The notes: generated by a model from the sequence alone, not told the origin. A stretch of 64,000 nucleotides of DNA from Mucilaginibacter sp. (GCF_025359345.1 NZ_JANYGQ010000038.1:186001-250000); one strand, 5' to 3'. Counted from the first letter of the stretch, positions 1 through 9,509 are shown. A program made the numbers and translations.

Positions 1-115
1 CCTTAATTAAAGCCTGCAACAATTCGTCTTTGTATTTTAAAGACGTGCTGAAATGGAAATCGCAGTAATGACATGCCTGTTTACAAAAGGGAATGTGGAT
101 ATAGATGCCGGCCAT
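1..115 (-). CDS. hemW: HemW-like radical SAM protein, N-terminal fragment (runs off the left edge)
   Basis: Reading leftwards from an ATG at 113-115, the frame stays open to base 1 and begins MAGIYIHIPFCKQACHYCDF. This is the N-terminus of HemW, the haem-chaperone radical SAM protein formerly called oxygen-independent coproporphyrinogen oxidase-like. The spacing C-x3-C-x2-C (CKQACHYC) is the [4Fe-4S]/SAM-binding motif of the radical SAM superfamily, and the YIHIPFC lead-in is typical of HemW. Only the first 38 codons are present. It lies downstream of the GH43 gene on the same strand, 135 bases away, and marks the boundary between core genome and the polysaccharide locus. Confidence 0.85.
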   Translation of the reverse strand, partial: MAGIYIHIPFCKQACHYCDFHFSTSLKYKDELLQALIK

Positions 116-250
116 GAGGCAAAGATAAGCGCAACTATCAGTTTCTTGTGATTTATATTGTTAAGGACTATGCTGATTCTGGAACCCGGATCACCACCAA
201 TTGTTTAAAACATAACGTGCAGCTATTAAAGCGCGGTTTACTTAAGTTGA

Positions 251-1699
251 TTAGTGAACTCTAAAATTCCACTTCGAATTATCGCTTTTCATATCAAACT
301 TCGCGAGTGTTGGTGTGCTGTCTCCGGAAGACACTAAAGCCAGTTGCTCGTTCGAGTTCGGAACCACCTTTGGCATAATCCTGTAAGTTCCATCCGTCAA
401 CTGATCGATCCGCCATAATTGTTCCTGCGCACCAGTAAACATTGGTACTGTTATAAGTTCAGCATCGGCAGTTGCCGCTAATGGACGGTCTGTTCCGGCA
501 ATTACTATTTTATAATATGGTCCGCCCAAGTATCCTCCTGCACCGGGTACTGGTGAAATTGTCCATTTCTGGTGAGGTCGAAACATGTAATCACTCAAGT
601 TAACGGCAATGTTTCCGGTAGGCCAGGTTTTAAGTACATCTGCTAATTCCTGTGAGGGTACAGGTTTTACCGGTTCGTCGTTATTCCGATTAAATCGCAT
701 TCCACCCGGCATTCTTGTAAAATCTACGGCCAGTTCAAGGGCGTATCCTCTCCGCTCAGACTCAATCTCATAAGTTCCGTCTTTGAAGATATCACCCCCA
801 ACAGGCCAGCCGTTTTTCCAAAGCAATGGGCGGATACCCAACACGCTACGGCCACTTTGATCCAAATCTGCTTCATAATGGCACGACATTTTTTCAACGC
901 CATCGCTAACGACTATACGTCCAAAATGGCCGGGGCCAATCAGCCTGTCGCCGGCTGCAACTACCATTTTGCCACCGCCCTTCAACATTTCTCTTCCTAT
1001 GTTATCAAGGTAAGGGCCGGTTACCTTTTTAGAACGGCCAACAACGATATTATAGGTCGAGTTTGGGCCATCGCAGCATGTTCCGTGTGTTCCAAGCAGA
1101 TAGTACCATCCATCGCGGTATATCAAATCAGTGGCTTCACAATCGATGGCTATATTTAATGCTTTGTTACCTTCTACACGTTTACCTGTTTTTGGGTCCA
1201 GTTCAACAAGACGTATATAGCCCCAATAGGTGCCGTAGGACAACCATAACCTTCCGTCGGTTGGGTCAAGAAGAAGTCCCGGATCTATCGAATCATTATC
1301 CTCTATACCATCGGATGAGGCAACTACAATAGCTTCAGAATACTTGAAATCAGGGGACTTTGGATCCAGAGCTTTATTCCACATGGTCAATATCTTTCCA
1401 TTATGTCCGCCCGCCAAACCGCCGCCGGTTGCTCCATAAACAATAAGGTAGCGATCGCCAATTTTTAATACATCAGGGGCTGCCCCTCCGCCTGGTCTTA
1501 CTGCGCCTCCACTCCATGCCCAGCCATCTTCGGATATTAACCCGCCTCCGCCTGTTCCGAATGTGTAATACTTACCGTCGCTCTCTGCAATGGTTGACGG
1601 ATCATGTATAAAAGGCTTGCCGACTTGTGCTATCGCTTTTCCTGTTGACAGTAGTGAAAATAGGGATATAATGCTTATTACCTTAACTATTAATTTCAT
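251..1699 (-). CDS. GH43 arabinan endo-1,5-alpha-L-arabinosidase-like enzyme with a C-terminal RICIN/CBM13-like region
   Basis: Secreted GH43 glycoside hydrolase (482 aa), probably cutting arabinan or arabinose side chains outside the inner membrane. The first 24 residues form a signal peptide ending AIA-Q. The five-bladed propeller covers about residues 28-310. The three expected acidic residues are visible: Asp33 in IHDPS (base), Asp139 in SIDPG (pKa modulator) and Glu188 in CEATDL (acid). The CCDGPNSTYN and GPYLD segments are typical of arabinanase-like GH43 members. The remainder, about 340-482, has repeated W-x-I/F motifs (KWTISPV, LWRIDQL, KWNFRV) resembling a ricin-type carbohydrate-binding module. 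It lies 50 bases downstream of the next minus-strand gene and is probably co-transcribed with it. Family assignment is strong; substrate is inferred. Confidence 0.85.
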   Translation of the reverse strand: MKLIVKVISIISLFSLLSTGKAIAQVGKPFIHDPSTIAESDGKYYTFGTGGGGLISEDGWAWSGGAVRPGGGAAPDVLKIGDRYLIVYGATGGGLAGGHNGKILTMWNKALDPKSPDFKYSEAIVVASSDGIEDNDSIDPGLLLDPTDGRLWLSYGTYWGYIRLVELDPKTGKRVEGNKALNIAIDCEATDLIYRDGWYYLLGTHGTCCDGPNSTYNIVVGRSKKVTGPYLDNIGREMLKGGGKMVVAAGDRLIGPGHFGRIVVSDGVEKMSCHYEADLDQSGRSVLGIRPLLWKNGWPVGGDIFKDGTYEIESERRGYALELAVDFTRMPGGMRFNRNNDEPVKPVPSQELADVLKTWPTGNIAVNLSDYMFRPHQKWTISPVPGAGGYLGGPYYKIVIAGTDRPLAATADAELITVPMFTGAQEQLWRIDQLTDGTYRIMPKVVPNSNEQLALVSSGDSTPTLAKFDMKSDNSKWNFRVH

Positions 1700-1749
1700 A
1701 ATAACTCAGTTGCTATATAAATTCGACGTGAATGGGATGATGAACTAAT

Positions 1750-2484
1750 TTATTTGAGACTGATGGTGAGATCTTTTATCGGCTCTCCTTTTTCATCCAG
1801 CAGCCGAACGCAAAAATCACTAAGTCCGGGGCCATTGATTAATGCTCCCCTGATTATATTTTTCCCTTTGCTAAGTGTCAATCGGGTCGAGACACAATCG
1901 TCCATTACCATACGTCTGTCTCCGTCAAGTACCACAGCTTCCTGTCCATTTAGCCACCACGTTGATCCTCCGTTTGAGCCTACCGCCAATCTTACATTTT
2001 TTACTTCCCGCGGACTGTTTACTACAGTTACCGCCCAAAATAATACGGCATAGGTGTGTTTCTTTAGCCCGTAGGCAAGGCGAAATAATTTGACGTTGAA
2101 AGTCGGACTTTCCAGCGCATGCCACGTCAATTCCTGCTCTCCAACTTTTACCTGGTCCCGATCTTTAGGGATAACAGTAAACTGATTTGGAAAATATGCA
2201 GTGTCAAATTGTGCTTTTAGGTAACTATTGGTAAAGACAAGATTACTCCGTATCGACTTGTTTATAGGCTCTAAAAGTAACCAACGCTGAATAAACCCTT
2301 CGAAATCCGGGGTCTTTTTTGATGTAGTTGCCGGAGTAAAGAATGGTGCGATAGTTCGCACCGAATCGTTATCCGTTATTTTATCAACCCTGCCTCCTGA
2401 AATGGCAGACTGTGCTTGTGACTTCAATGCTGCCAAAATTACGAAGCCGACTGCCAGCAATGATGCATTGCGTTTAATATTCAT
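1750..2484 (-). CDS. Secreted beta-sandwich protein resembling the accessory domain of Bacteroidota acetylxylan esterases
   Basis: 244 residues with a signal peptide (cleavage near SQAQ-S at about 25). Residues 60-115 contain the block FIQRWLLLEPI and later LTWHALES. These resemble a domain found N-terminal to, or beside, acetylxylan esterase and sugar-binding modules in Bacteroidota secreted proteins. Residues 140-215 (WAVTVVNSPREVKNVRLAV, STWWLNGQE) look like a galactose-binding-type jelly roll. No catalytic motif is visible, so this is either a free-standing carbohydrate-binding protein or an esterase accessory domain whose catalytic partner has been lost. It leads a two-gene minus-strand unit with the GH43 gene and is divergent from the CE1 gene at 2883. 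Function is inferred. Confidence 0.55.
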   Translation of the reverse strand: MNIKRNASLLAVGFVILAALKSQAQSAISGGRVDKITDNDSVRTIAPFFTPATTSKKTPDFEGFIQRWLLLEPINKSIRSNLVFTNSYLKAQFDTAYFPNQFTVIPKDRDQVKVGEQELTWHALESPTFNVKLFRLAYGLKKHTYAVLFWAVTVVNSPREVKNVRLAVGSNGGSTWWLNGQEAVVLDGDRRMVMDDCVSTRLTLSKGKNIIRGALINGPGLSDFCVRLLDEKGEPIKDLTISLK

Positions 2485-2882
2485 AGTAGCTGCTTTAATT
2501 TAAATCAATTTTTGGTATATTATAATCGTTATATAATAAGATGACAAGTGTACCTCCATTCGAAAAAAAATCATCGCTTCAATTAATAAATATATACAAC
2601 GTTCGTTCAGAAGTTCATACTTCACGATTGGGTTTAGGTGCCCGGAAGCATTAAGACCTTAACAAATGCCTGGCGATGTTCAAATAGCCGATTTAAACAT
2701 TTATTGGCTATTTATAGTAAAAAATGGCATCGTTTAATAAAACGTAAATAGAATTTAGGACAAAGTTTTTCCATGGATTATAACACCTGTCAATTAAATT
2801 TTCGACTAACCCATTTGCAGTTATTTGTCGTATTTAAAAAGACTTACGATCAAAAAATGCGTCTCTTCCAGAAACTTAAATT
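2485..2882. other. Divergent intergenic region (398 bp), presumed back-to-back promoters
   Basis: Gene-free stretch between the minus-strand pair (starting at 2484) and the plus-strand esterase series (starting at 2883). It is AT-rich near both ends, with an imperfect AT dyad around 2515-2541. I found no convincing Bacteroidota -33/-7 promoter pair, no LacI-type palindrome and no RNA gene. By position it must hold promoters for both directions. Confidence 0.5.
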
Positions 2883-4013
2883 ATGAAGAAAATGAACTTA
2901 AAATGTTTAACCATTGTATTAGCGTCCGCCTTGGCCAGTAGCCTTTGCATGGCTCAAACAAATTCCGCAGAGATAAAGGAAGATTTTCAAGCGTCAAGCC
3001 TTAACCAGCCAGGTCAGGATTATCCCCAGGTAAATTCACAAGGCTACGTACGTTTTCACGTAAAAGCGCCTAAAGCCGACAGCGTACGGGTTACTTTGGG
3101 CCTGGGCGGAAGAGGCGGTACTAAACTTACTAAAGGTGCCGACGGATATTTTACCGGCACAACAGAAGGGCCAATGGACGAAGGTTTCCACTATTATCAT
3201 CTAATAGTAGATGGGGGCGTATTTAACGACCCTGGAACATTGAACTATTATGGTTCAACCCGTTGGGAAAGCGGTATTGAAATTCCGGCCCATGACCAGG
3301 ATTTTTATGCACTAAAGGATATTCCCCATGGAAATGTTCAGCAAATACTTTTTCCCTCAAAGAGCACAAATACCCAGCGAAGAGCATTTGTTTACACCCC
3401 TCCGGGTTACGAAAAAGATAGATCTAAAAAGTATCCTGTGCTGTATTTGCAACACGGCTGGGGCGAAGATGAAACCGCGTGGAGCAACCAGGGGCATGCC
3501 AATTTAATAATGGACAACCTGATTGCAGAAAGCAAGATAAAACCGTTCATCATCGTGATGACCTATGGCATGACCAACGACGTAAAACCAGGCGGTATAA
3601 GGAATTTTAAGATAGATGCTTTTGAAACCGTATTGACTGATGAGTTGGTGCCTTATGTTGACGTCAACTTTCGCACTGTTGCCGATAGGGAACACCGCGC
3701 AATGGCAGGCCTCTCCATGGGCGGTATGGAAACGCACTTGATAACGCTTGCCAAGCCCGACGAATTTGCCTACTATGGTTTGCTAAGCGGGGGCACCTAC
3801 ACACCTGCCGAATTACAAGATAAACCTAGAGCTAAACTTATATTTATAAGCTGCGGCAGTAAGGAAAACCCCACCGGCGTAAATAAGGCTACTGCTGCAT
3901 TAAAAGATGCAGGTTACAATGCTGTATCCTTTATTTCCAATAATACGGCCCACGAATTTCTGACCTGGCGCCGGAGCCTGAAAGAGCTTGCACCATTATT
4001 GTTTAATAACTAA
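2883..4013 (+). CDS. CE1-family esterase with N-terminal E-set domain (feruloyl/acetylxylan esterase-like)
   Basis: Secreted serine esterase (376 aa) predicted to remove feruloyl or acetyl groups from arabinoxylan. The signal peptide ends at CMAQ. Residues about 35-130 form an immunoglobulin-like E-set/CBM48-type domain (FHYYHLIVDG). Residues about 145-376 form the alpha/beta-hydrolase fold. The nucleophile elbow is GLSMGG with Ser278, the catalytic His is His357 in NTAHEFLTWRR, and the oxyanion-region signature LQHGWGEDETAW is present. The same two-domain layout recurs at 6862 and in the second half of the 15574 gene. It opens a plus-strand series (esterase, GH51 remnant, GH43, esterase, GH43) with short gaps. 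CE1 assignment is firm; ferulate versus acetate cannot be told from sequence. Confidence 0.85.
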   Translation: MKKMNLKCLTIVLASALASSLCMAQTNSAEIKEDFQASSLNQPGQDYPQVNSQGYVRFHVKAPKADSVRVTLGLGGRGGTKLTKGADGYFTGTTEGPMDEGFHYYHLIVDGGVFNDPGTLNYYGSTRWESGIEIPAHDQDFYALKDIPHGNVQQILFPSKSTNTQRRAFVYTPPGYEKDRSKKYPVLYLQHGWGEDETAWSNQGHANLIMDNLIAESKIKPFIIVMTYGMTNDVKPGGIRNFKIDAFETVLTDELVPYVDVNFRTVADREHRAMAGLSMGGMETHLITLAKPDEFAYYGLLSGGTYTPAELQDKPRAKLIFISCGSKENPTGVNKATAALKDAGYNAVSFISNNTAHEFLTWRRSLKELAPLLFNN

Positions 4014-4072
4014 AAGCCGTGCCGCCAATATTTCATTGTCGCCAATTACGGTGTCTAAAAACCTAATTACAA

Positions 4073-5155
4073 ATGCTAAAATCATCAATAAATTGCGCCT
4101 ATGTTTTAATATGTGTTATGCTTTTCGGAAGCCAGGCTTTGGCGCAGCAGTCCACAAGGTTAACGATCCGCTTGGATCAACCCGGGCATGTCTCCAGTCC
4201 GATGTTGTATGGGTTAATGACCGAAGAAATCAATTACTCCTATGATGGCGGAATTTATGCCGAGCTGATTAGGAACCGTAGTTTTAAAGATAACAATAAG
4301 AATCCTGACCATTGGAGTTTAATAAAAGGTGCCGGCGATTCATCTGCTATTATATTGGATAATAAGCACCCGGTAAATCAGGCTTTAACCGAGTGTATAA
4401 GGTTTAATCTGGCAACAGATGGCAAAAATACAGGGTTGGCAAATGATGGCTTTTGGGGAATACCTGTTTATCCTTCCACTACCTATCAAGGGAGCTTATA
4501 TGCCATGGCAGATGGCAATAACGCGGGGCCAATTACGGTAAGCATAGAATCGACGGACGGCAAAAGCACGTTTGCTACAGCAAATATCGCAGGGGCTAGC
4601 GGGCTTTGGAAAAAGTTCACGTTTAATCTTAATACAACCGCCACTGTAACGCCAACTGCCGATACCCGCTTCGTTATCCGGCCTTCAAGCAAAGGCTCCT
4701 ATTGGTTTACACTCGTATCTTTATTCCCGCCCACCTATCAAAATACAGCTAATGGCAACAGGCGCGATATCATGCAGCTTCTCGCTTCCATGACCCCTAA
4801 GTTTTTGCGGCTGCCTGGCGGCAATTATTTGGAAGACAACATGTTTTCGACCAGGTATAACTGGAAAAAAACATTAGGGCCAATTGATGAAAGGCCGGGT
4901 CATCAGGGTACCTGGGGGTACCGATCGTCTGACGGAATGGGCTTACTGGAATATTTGGAATGGTGCGAAGATTTAAAGATGGAGCCATTGCTGGCCGTTT
5001 TTGCCGGCTACACCTTAAATCGCGATTATGTGGAAGCAGGGCCATTCCTGAAGCCTTATGTTGACGAAGCCCTGGAGGAGATAGAATACGTTACCGGCGA
5101 TACTACTACCAAATACGGAAAAGAACGCGCCCGCGATGGACATACCCAAAAATGA
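4073..5155 (+). pseudogene. Truncated GH51 alpha-L-arabinofuranosidase lacking the catalytic half
   Basis: 360 residues: a signal peptide (to about QALAQ), the GH51 entry motif (YGLMTEEINYSYDGG), a CBM4_9-like insert (about 85-225) and the start of the TIM barrel (PKFLRLPGGNYLE, GTWGYRSSDGMGLLEYLEW). It stops after ERARDGH at a TGA that overlaps the next gene's ATG. In full-length relatives, typically around 650 residues, this point is followed by a PKPF-type segment and then the G-N-E acid/base motif, with the nucleophile Glu further on. Both catalytic glutamates are absent. Reading the +1 frame past the stop gives no GH51-like sequence, so this looks like a deletion and not a single frameshift. 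It may still be translated and bind sugar, but it should not hydrolyse. Confidence 0.8.
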
Positions 5156-6729
5156 CCAGATTTTTAAACAGATTAATTTGGGGGATGGCCTTTGTATTGT
5201 TTTCCAAACCCGGCGTACATGCACAAATAGCTCATAATCCAATTATTTATGCAGATGTGCCGGATATGTCAATAATCAGGGTAGGCGATAGTTACTATAT
5301 GAGCAGCACAACCATGCACATGAGCCCTGGTGTGCCAATAATGAAATCGAAGGATTTGGTTAATTGGAAAATTGTGAGCTACGCTTATGATATTTTAGAC
5401 GATACAGATGACCTGAACTTAAATAATGATAAAAATAGCTACGGGAAAGGTTCGTGGGCCAGCAGCCTTCGTTATCAAAATGGTATTTACTATGTATCAA
5501 CCTTTGCCGGTAATACGGGCAAAACTTATATTTACAGCACGCGTGACATTGAAAAAGGCCCGTGGAAGGCTTTATCCTTTAAACCAAGCCTGCATGATCA
5601 TTCCTTGTTTTTTGACGACGATGGGAAGGTTTATATGGTTTATGGCAGCGGGAGGATAATGTTAGCGCAATTGAAAGATGACCTCTCCGGAATTAGACCA
5701 GATATAAAGCCACAAGTATTGATTGAGAATGCCAGCCTGGTAGGGGGGGCCAATGTTGGTTTGCCGGCTGAGGGTTCGCAGTTATTCAAAATAAAAGGGA
5801 AGTATTACCTTTTCAATATCTGCTGGCCTCGCGGAGGGATGCGAACTGTACTGATTCATCGGGCTGATCATATCACCGGCCCTTACGAAGGCAGGTTGGC
5901 CCTGCAGGATAAAGGCGTAGCCCAGGGCGGCTTGGTGGACGCACCCGATGGCCGATGGTTTGCCTATCTTTTCCGCGATTTTGGTGCCGTGGGACGCGTA
6001 CCCTACCTGGTTCCGGTACAATGGGATAATGGTTGGCCCATATTGGGAATAAATCACCAAGCGCCCGATACAATACCATTACCAGGAAACAAACCGATGA
6101 TGCCGGGAATTATTTCATCAGATGATTTTGACCGTAAGCCAGGTGAGCCCGATTTGCCGCTGGTTTGGCAATGGAACCATAACCCGCTAAATAAATTGTG
6201 GTCGGTAAAACAACGGAAGGGATACCTTAGGCTTACCACAGGAAGGGTTGACACCACTATACTGACGGCAAGGAATACACTTACTCAACGCACTTTCGGG
6301 CCCGAATGTTCGGCTGTAACGGCTATTGACGTTTCCGGGCTTAAAGATGGCGACCGGGCCGGACTTGCGCTGCTACAAAAAAAATTCGGCTGGGTGGGTG
6401 TGAAGGCTGAGGGCGGGAAAAAGTTTATGGTTATGGTAAATGCACAAGGTGATTCTTCTATCGAGTCCCCTGGTATTCCCTTAACGCAAAGCCGGGCATA
6501 TTTAAAAGCCTCATGTGATTTTAAGGACCGGACAGATAAAGCCTACTTTTATTATAGCCTCGATGGGCGTAATTGGTTACCAATCGGTTCTGTGCTCCAA
6601 ATGGTTTATACCCTGCCTCACTTTATGGGTTATCGGTTTGGTTTTTTTAATTATGCCACAAAAACTATAGGCGGCTATGCTGACTTCGATTTTTTTCGGA
6701 TAAGCAATAACATATCATCCCGGAATTAA
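5152..6729 (+). CDS. GH43 beta-xylosidase/alpha-L-arabinofuranosidase with C-terminal concanavalin-like domain
   Basis: 525-residue secreted GH43 enzyme (signal peptide to about GVHAQ) releasing xylose or arabinose from xylo-oligosaccharides. Catalytic candidates are Asp38 in VPDMSII (base), Asp149 in HDHSLFFDDDG (pKa modulator) and Glu207 in PAEGSQLFK (acid). The SSTTMHMSPGVPIMKSKDLV block is characteristic of the GH43_12-like group. Residues about 325-525 form a beta-xylosidase C-terminal beta-sandwich. The ATG overlaps the TGA of the truncated GH51 gene (ATGA), so its translation is probably coupled to that remnant. The signal peptide and catalytic core are intact, so the upstream deletion has not visibly damaged it. 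Confidence 0.88.
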   Translation: MTRFLNRLIWGMAFVLFSKPGVHAQIAHNPIIYADVPDMSIIRVGDSYYMSSTTMHMSPGVPIMKSKDLVNWKIVSYAYDILDDTDDLNLNNDKNSYGKGSWASSLRYQNGIYYVSTFAGNTGKTYIYSTRDIEKGPWKALSFKPSLHDHSLFFDDDGKVYMVYGSGRIMLAQLKDDLSGIRPDIKPQVLIENASLVGGANVGLPAEGSQLFKIKGKYYLFNICWPRGGMRTVLIHRADHITGPYEGRLALQDKGVAQGGLVDAPDGRWFAYLFRDFGAVGRVPYLVPVQWDNGWPILGINHQAPDTIPLPGNKPMMPGIISSDDFDRKPGEPDLPLVWQWNHNPLNKLWSVKQRKGYLRLTTGRVDTTILTARNTLTQRTFGPECSAVTAIDVSGLKDGDRAGLALLQKKFGWVGVKAEGGKKFMVMVNAQGDSSIESPGIPLTQSRAYLKASCDFKDRTDKAYFYYSLDGRNWLPIGSVLQMVYTLPHFMGYRFGFFNYATKTIGGYADFDFFRISNNISSRN

Positions 6730-6861
6730 CTGTGTTATATTCTCTAATTATAGACACAAGTGTTGCATTTGTATTGATCAGTGTTATTGTAAAATTCGCA
6801 ATCATTTTACCTTGCAGGGCTATTGTTGCAAGCCGTTGCCAACAGTTTAACATACAATTCA

Positions 6862-8004
6862 ATGAAAAACTTAATATCGCTTTTGTACTTTTTGTGTTTT
6901 TTTGGCTTCGAAGCCAAATCGCAAAACAACAAAACCAATCCTGATACTTCAGGGAGTGTGCCGGCTGTTACCAATGTAAGAGGGGCAAAATACCCGCTTA
7001 TATTGTCTAATCATCGAGTTATGTTCCGGATTAAGGCGCCTGAGGCTCAAAAGGTACAAATAGACTTTGGAAAAAAATATGACTTAATAAAGGACAATGA
7101 CAGTTTTTGGAGTATCACTACAGACTCGATAGGGGAGGGCTTTCATTATTATTCGCTTTTAATAGACGGTATAGCAACTGCCGACCCTGCAAGTGAAAGT
7201 TTTTATGGCATGGGCAGGATGGCCAGTGGCATTGAAATACCATTTGCGGGCGGAGAATACTATGCGGAAAAAGATGTACCGCATGGCGATATCCGGATAA
7301 AGAAATATTATTCAACGGTTACCAAATCCTGGCGGCAGTTATTTATCTATACACCTCCCGGGTATGACGCAAATATCAACGAAAAATATCCTGTGTTATA
7401 CATTTTGCATGGCGGGGGCGAAGACGAACGCGGCTGGGCTACCCAGGGAAAAACAGACCTGATTATGGACAACCTGATTGCCGAAAAAAAAGCTAAGCCT
7501 ATGCTGGTTGTAATGCCCGATGCCAATTTGGGAGCCGGGGCATTTGGTGAAGATGGCTTAAAGGCTTTTGAGGCAGAAATGAAGCAATGCATAATCCCGT
7601 TCATTGAAAATAACTGCAGGGTAAAAAACACAAGTGCCAATCGCGCGTTGGCTGGTTTATCAATGGGCGGCATTAATACACTATACACCGGTGTTTATAA
7701 CACCAATTACTTTTCATACCTGGGGGTATTCAGTTCCGGGTGGATTGTACCTATGCAAAACAGCATAGCCGATGCCCAATATGATTATATGAAGCAAAAC
7801 AGCTCAAAGATCAATGGCGATTTAAAATTGTTTTGGTTAGCAGAAGGTGGAAAAGAGGATATTGCCTATAAAAACGGCCAGATTATGCTGGCCAAGTTTA
7901 ACGAATTGGGCATACGTCATGCTTATTACGAATACCCGGGCGGACATACCTGGCCCGTTTGGAGAAACAATCTATACCATTTTGCGCCGCTATTGTTTAA
8001 ATAA
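6862..8004 (+). CDS. CE1-family esterase with N-terminal E-set domain
   Basis: Secreted esterase of 380 residues from the ATG at 6862. The open frame extends to a TTG at 6823, but only the internal ATG gives a proper signal peptide (MKNLISLLYFLCFFGFEAKS). An E-set domain (about 35-125, FHYYSLLIDG, YGMGRMASGIEIP) precedes an alpha/beta-hydrolase with nucleophile Ser267 in GLSMGG, the signature ILHGGGEDERGW, and catalytic His362 in GGHTWPVW. It closely resembles the second half of the 15574 gene, including the FYGMGRMASGI block, which suggests duplication within the locus. It lies between two GH43 genes, consistent with de-esterification before side-chain removal. Confidence 0.85.
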   Translation: MKNLISLLYFLCFFGFEAKSQNNKTNPDTSGSVPAVTNVRGAKYPLILSNHRVMFRIKAPEAQKVQIDFGKKYDLIKDNDSFWSITTDSIGEGFHYYSLLIDGIATADPASESFYGMGRMASGIEIPFAGGEYYAEKDVPHGDIRIKKYYSTVTKSWRQLFIYTPPGYDANINEKYPVLYILHGGGEDERGWATQGKTDLIMDNLIAEKKAKPMLVVMPDANLGAGAFGEDGLKAFEAEMKQCIIPFIENNCRVKNTSANRALAGLSMGGINTLYTGVYNTNYFSYLGVFSSGWIVPMQNSIADAQYDYMKQNSSKINGDLKLFWLAEGGKEDIAYKNGQIMLAKFNELGIRHAYYEYPGGHTWPVWRNNLYHFAPLLFK

Positions 8005-8022
8005 AACAAAAAACACTAACCA

Positions 8023-9363
8023 ATGAAATATTTCAGTAGATGCCTGACATTAACAGGCTTAATATTTTCCGTAAATTATTTGATGGCACAAAACCCATTG
8101 ATAAGGGATCAATTTACTGCCGACCCATCGGCGCGAGTTTTCAATGGCAAGGTATATCTCTATCCGTCCCATGACATTTTAGCTACGCCCGGGCATGGCA
8201 AAGCCGGTTGGTTTTGTATGCAGGACTATCACGTGTTTTCATCAACAAACCTTACCGATTGGACCGATCATGGTGTAATCGTAAGCCAAAATAAAGTGCC
8301 CTGGGCCGATTCGGCCGCTTACAGCATGTGGGCTCCCGACTGCATTGAGCACGCCGGAAAATACTATTTCTATTTCCCTGCTCCTGCAAAGCCCGGCGGT
8401 GCACGTGGGTTTTCGGTAGGTGTTGCAGTAGCCAACGATCCTTCGGGTCCGTTTGTTTCCCAACCATCGCCCATTGCCGGCATTCACGGTATTGACCCTA
8501 ATGTGCAAATTGATAAAGATGGGCAGGCATACATTTATTGGGCGCAGGGAAACCTGTACGGAGCAAAACTTAAAGCAAATATGCTCGAGCTTGCCTCCGA
8601 ACCGGTAAAGCTTGAGGGCTTCCCTGATAAAGGTTTAAAAGAAGGCCCGTATTTGTTTGAACGCAAGGGTATTTATTATATGACCTACCCGCATGTGGCC
8701 GATAAAATAGAGCGGCTTGAATACGCCATGTCAAACAATCCATTGGGCCCGTTCAAGTATGCCGGTGTGCTTATGGACGAATCGGCCTCAGGATGCTGGA
8801 CGAATCACCAATCGGTCATCGAATTCAAAAACCAATGGTATTTGTTTTATCATAATAATGACTTATCGCCAAACTTTGATAAAAACCGGTCGGTAAGAGT
8901 CGACAGTTTATTTTTTAATGAAGATGGATCTATCCGAAAATTTACCCCGACTTTACGGGGCGTTGGTGTCTCGAACGCAACAAAGAAAATTGAAATGGAC
9001 AGGTTTAGTGCCAAAAGCCCGAGTGGTGTCGAAATTGCATTTCTGGACACCCTGAACAAATTCAAGGGCTGGAAAACAATATTTGAGAAACCGGGTTCGT
9101 GGATAAAATACAAGAGTGTATCATTCGATCCTCCCAAATTAAAGTACCTCAATATAAACGCCCGTTCAGCAACAGGCGGAACCTTATTAATAAGTATCGA
9201 GGGTGCGCCAAACAAGATCATGGCAAAAATGAATATTCCAAAAGGAGATAGCTGGAGCGTGTCAAAATACAAAATATTATCGACGACCTCGGGTGTCAAA
9301 AATCTTATTTTACAATTGCAAAGTAGTGGCAATTTGGAAGTTGATTGGATAAGTTTTGAGTAG
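8023..9363 (+). CDS. GH43 beta-xylosidase/arabinofuranosidase with C-terminal CBM6-like domain
   Basis: 446-residue secreted GH43 enzyme (signal peptide ending YLMAQ). Catalytic triad candidates are Asp34 in TADPSARV, Asp158 in HGIDPNV and Glu207 in LKEGPYLF. The propeller spans about residues 25-310. The C-terminal 130 residues (GSWIKYKSVSF to LEVDWISFE) have the spacing of a CBM6 beta-sandwich, a xylan- or xylo-oligosaccharide-binding module. It is the last gene of the plus-strand series that starts at 2883 and is followed by the convergent hybrid regulator gene. A 9-bp inverted repeat (about 9445-9453 with 9500-9508) lies in the convergent gap. Confidence 0.87.
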   Translation: MKYFSRCLTLTGLIFSVNYLMAQNPLIRDQFTADPSARVFNGKVYLYPSHDILATPGHGKAGWFCMQDYHVFSSTNLTDWTDHGVIVSQNKVPWADSAAYSMWAPDCIEHAGKYYFYFPAPAKPGGARGFSVGVAVANDPSGPFVSQPSPIAGIHGIDPNVQIDKDGQAYIYWAQGNLYGAKLKANMLELASEPVKLEGFPDKGLKEGPYLFERKGIYYMTYPHVADKIERLEYAMSNNPLGPFKYAGVLMDESASGCWTNHQSVIEFKNQWYLFYHNNDLSPNFDKNRSVRVDSLFFNEDGSIRKFTPTLRGVGVSNATKKIEMDRFSAKSPSGVEIAFLDTLNKFKGWKTIFEKPGSWIKYKSVSFDPPKLKYLNINARSATGGTLLISIEGAPNKIMAKMNIPKGDSWSVSKYKILSTTSGVKNLILQLQSSGNLEVDWISFE

Positions 9364-9509
9364 ATCGGATAGTCCCAAATTAGCTGTTCAAATTAAGTAT
9401 CATAAATGGTGGTATTTACAAGCAGCTATTTACCTTGAATTTTGGCTGTAACAGTCTTCATCGATAAATTTCCCCTGCCGGCACCAGGTCAACAAAAAGT
9501 GTTACAGCT

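Noticed and set aside
5140..5245. Possible frameshift rescuing the GH51 gene
   Set aside because: Reading the +1 frame after GGACAT gives about 30 residues without GH51 character and then a stop; the catalytic G-N-E motif is absent, so a deletion fits better than a frameshift.
8850..9332. 160-codon minus-strand open frame
   Set aside because: Antisense to the CBM6-like end of the GH43 gene at 8023; no signal, no family motif.
9445..9508. 9-bp inverted repeat GCTGTAACA/TGTTACAGC in the convergent gap after the GH43 gene
   Set aside because: The 46-base loop and lack of a T-tract make it a poor terminator; noted in the GH43 entry only.
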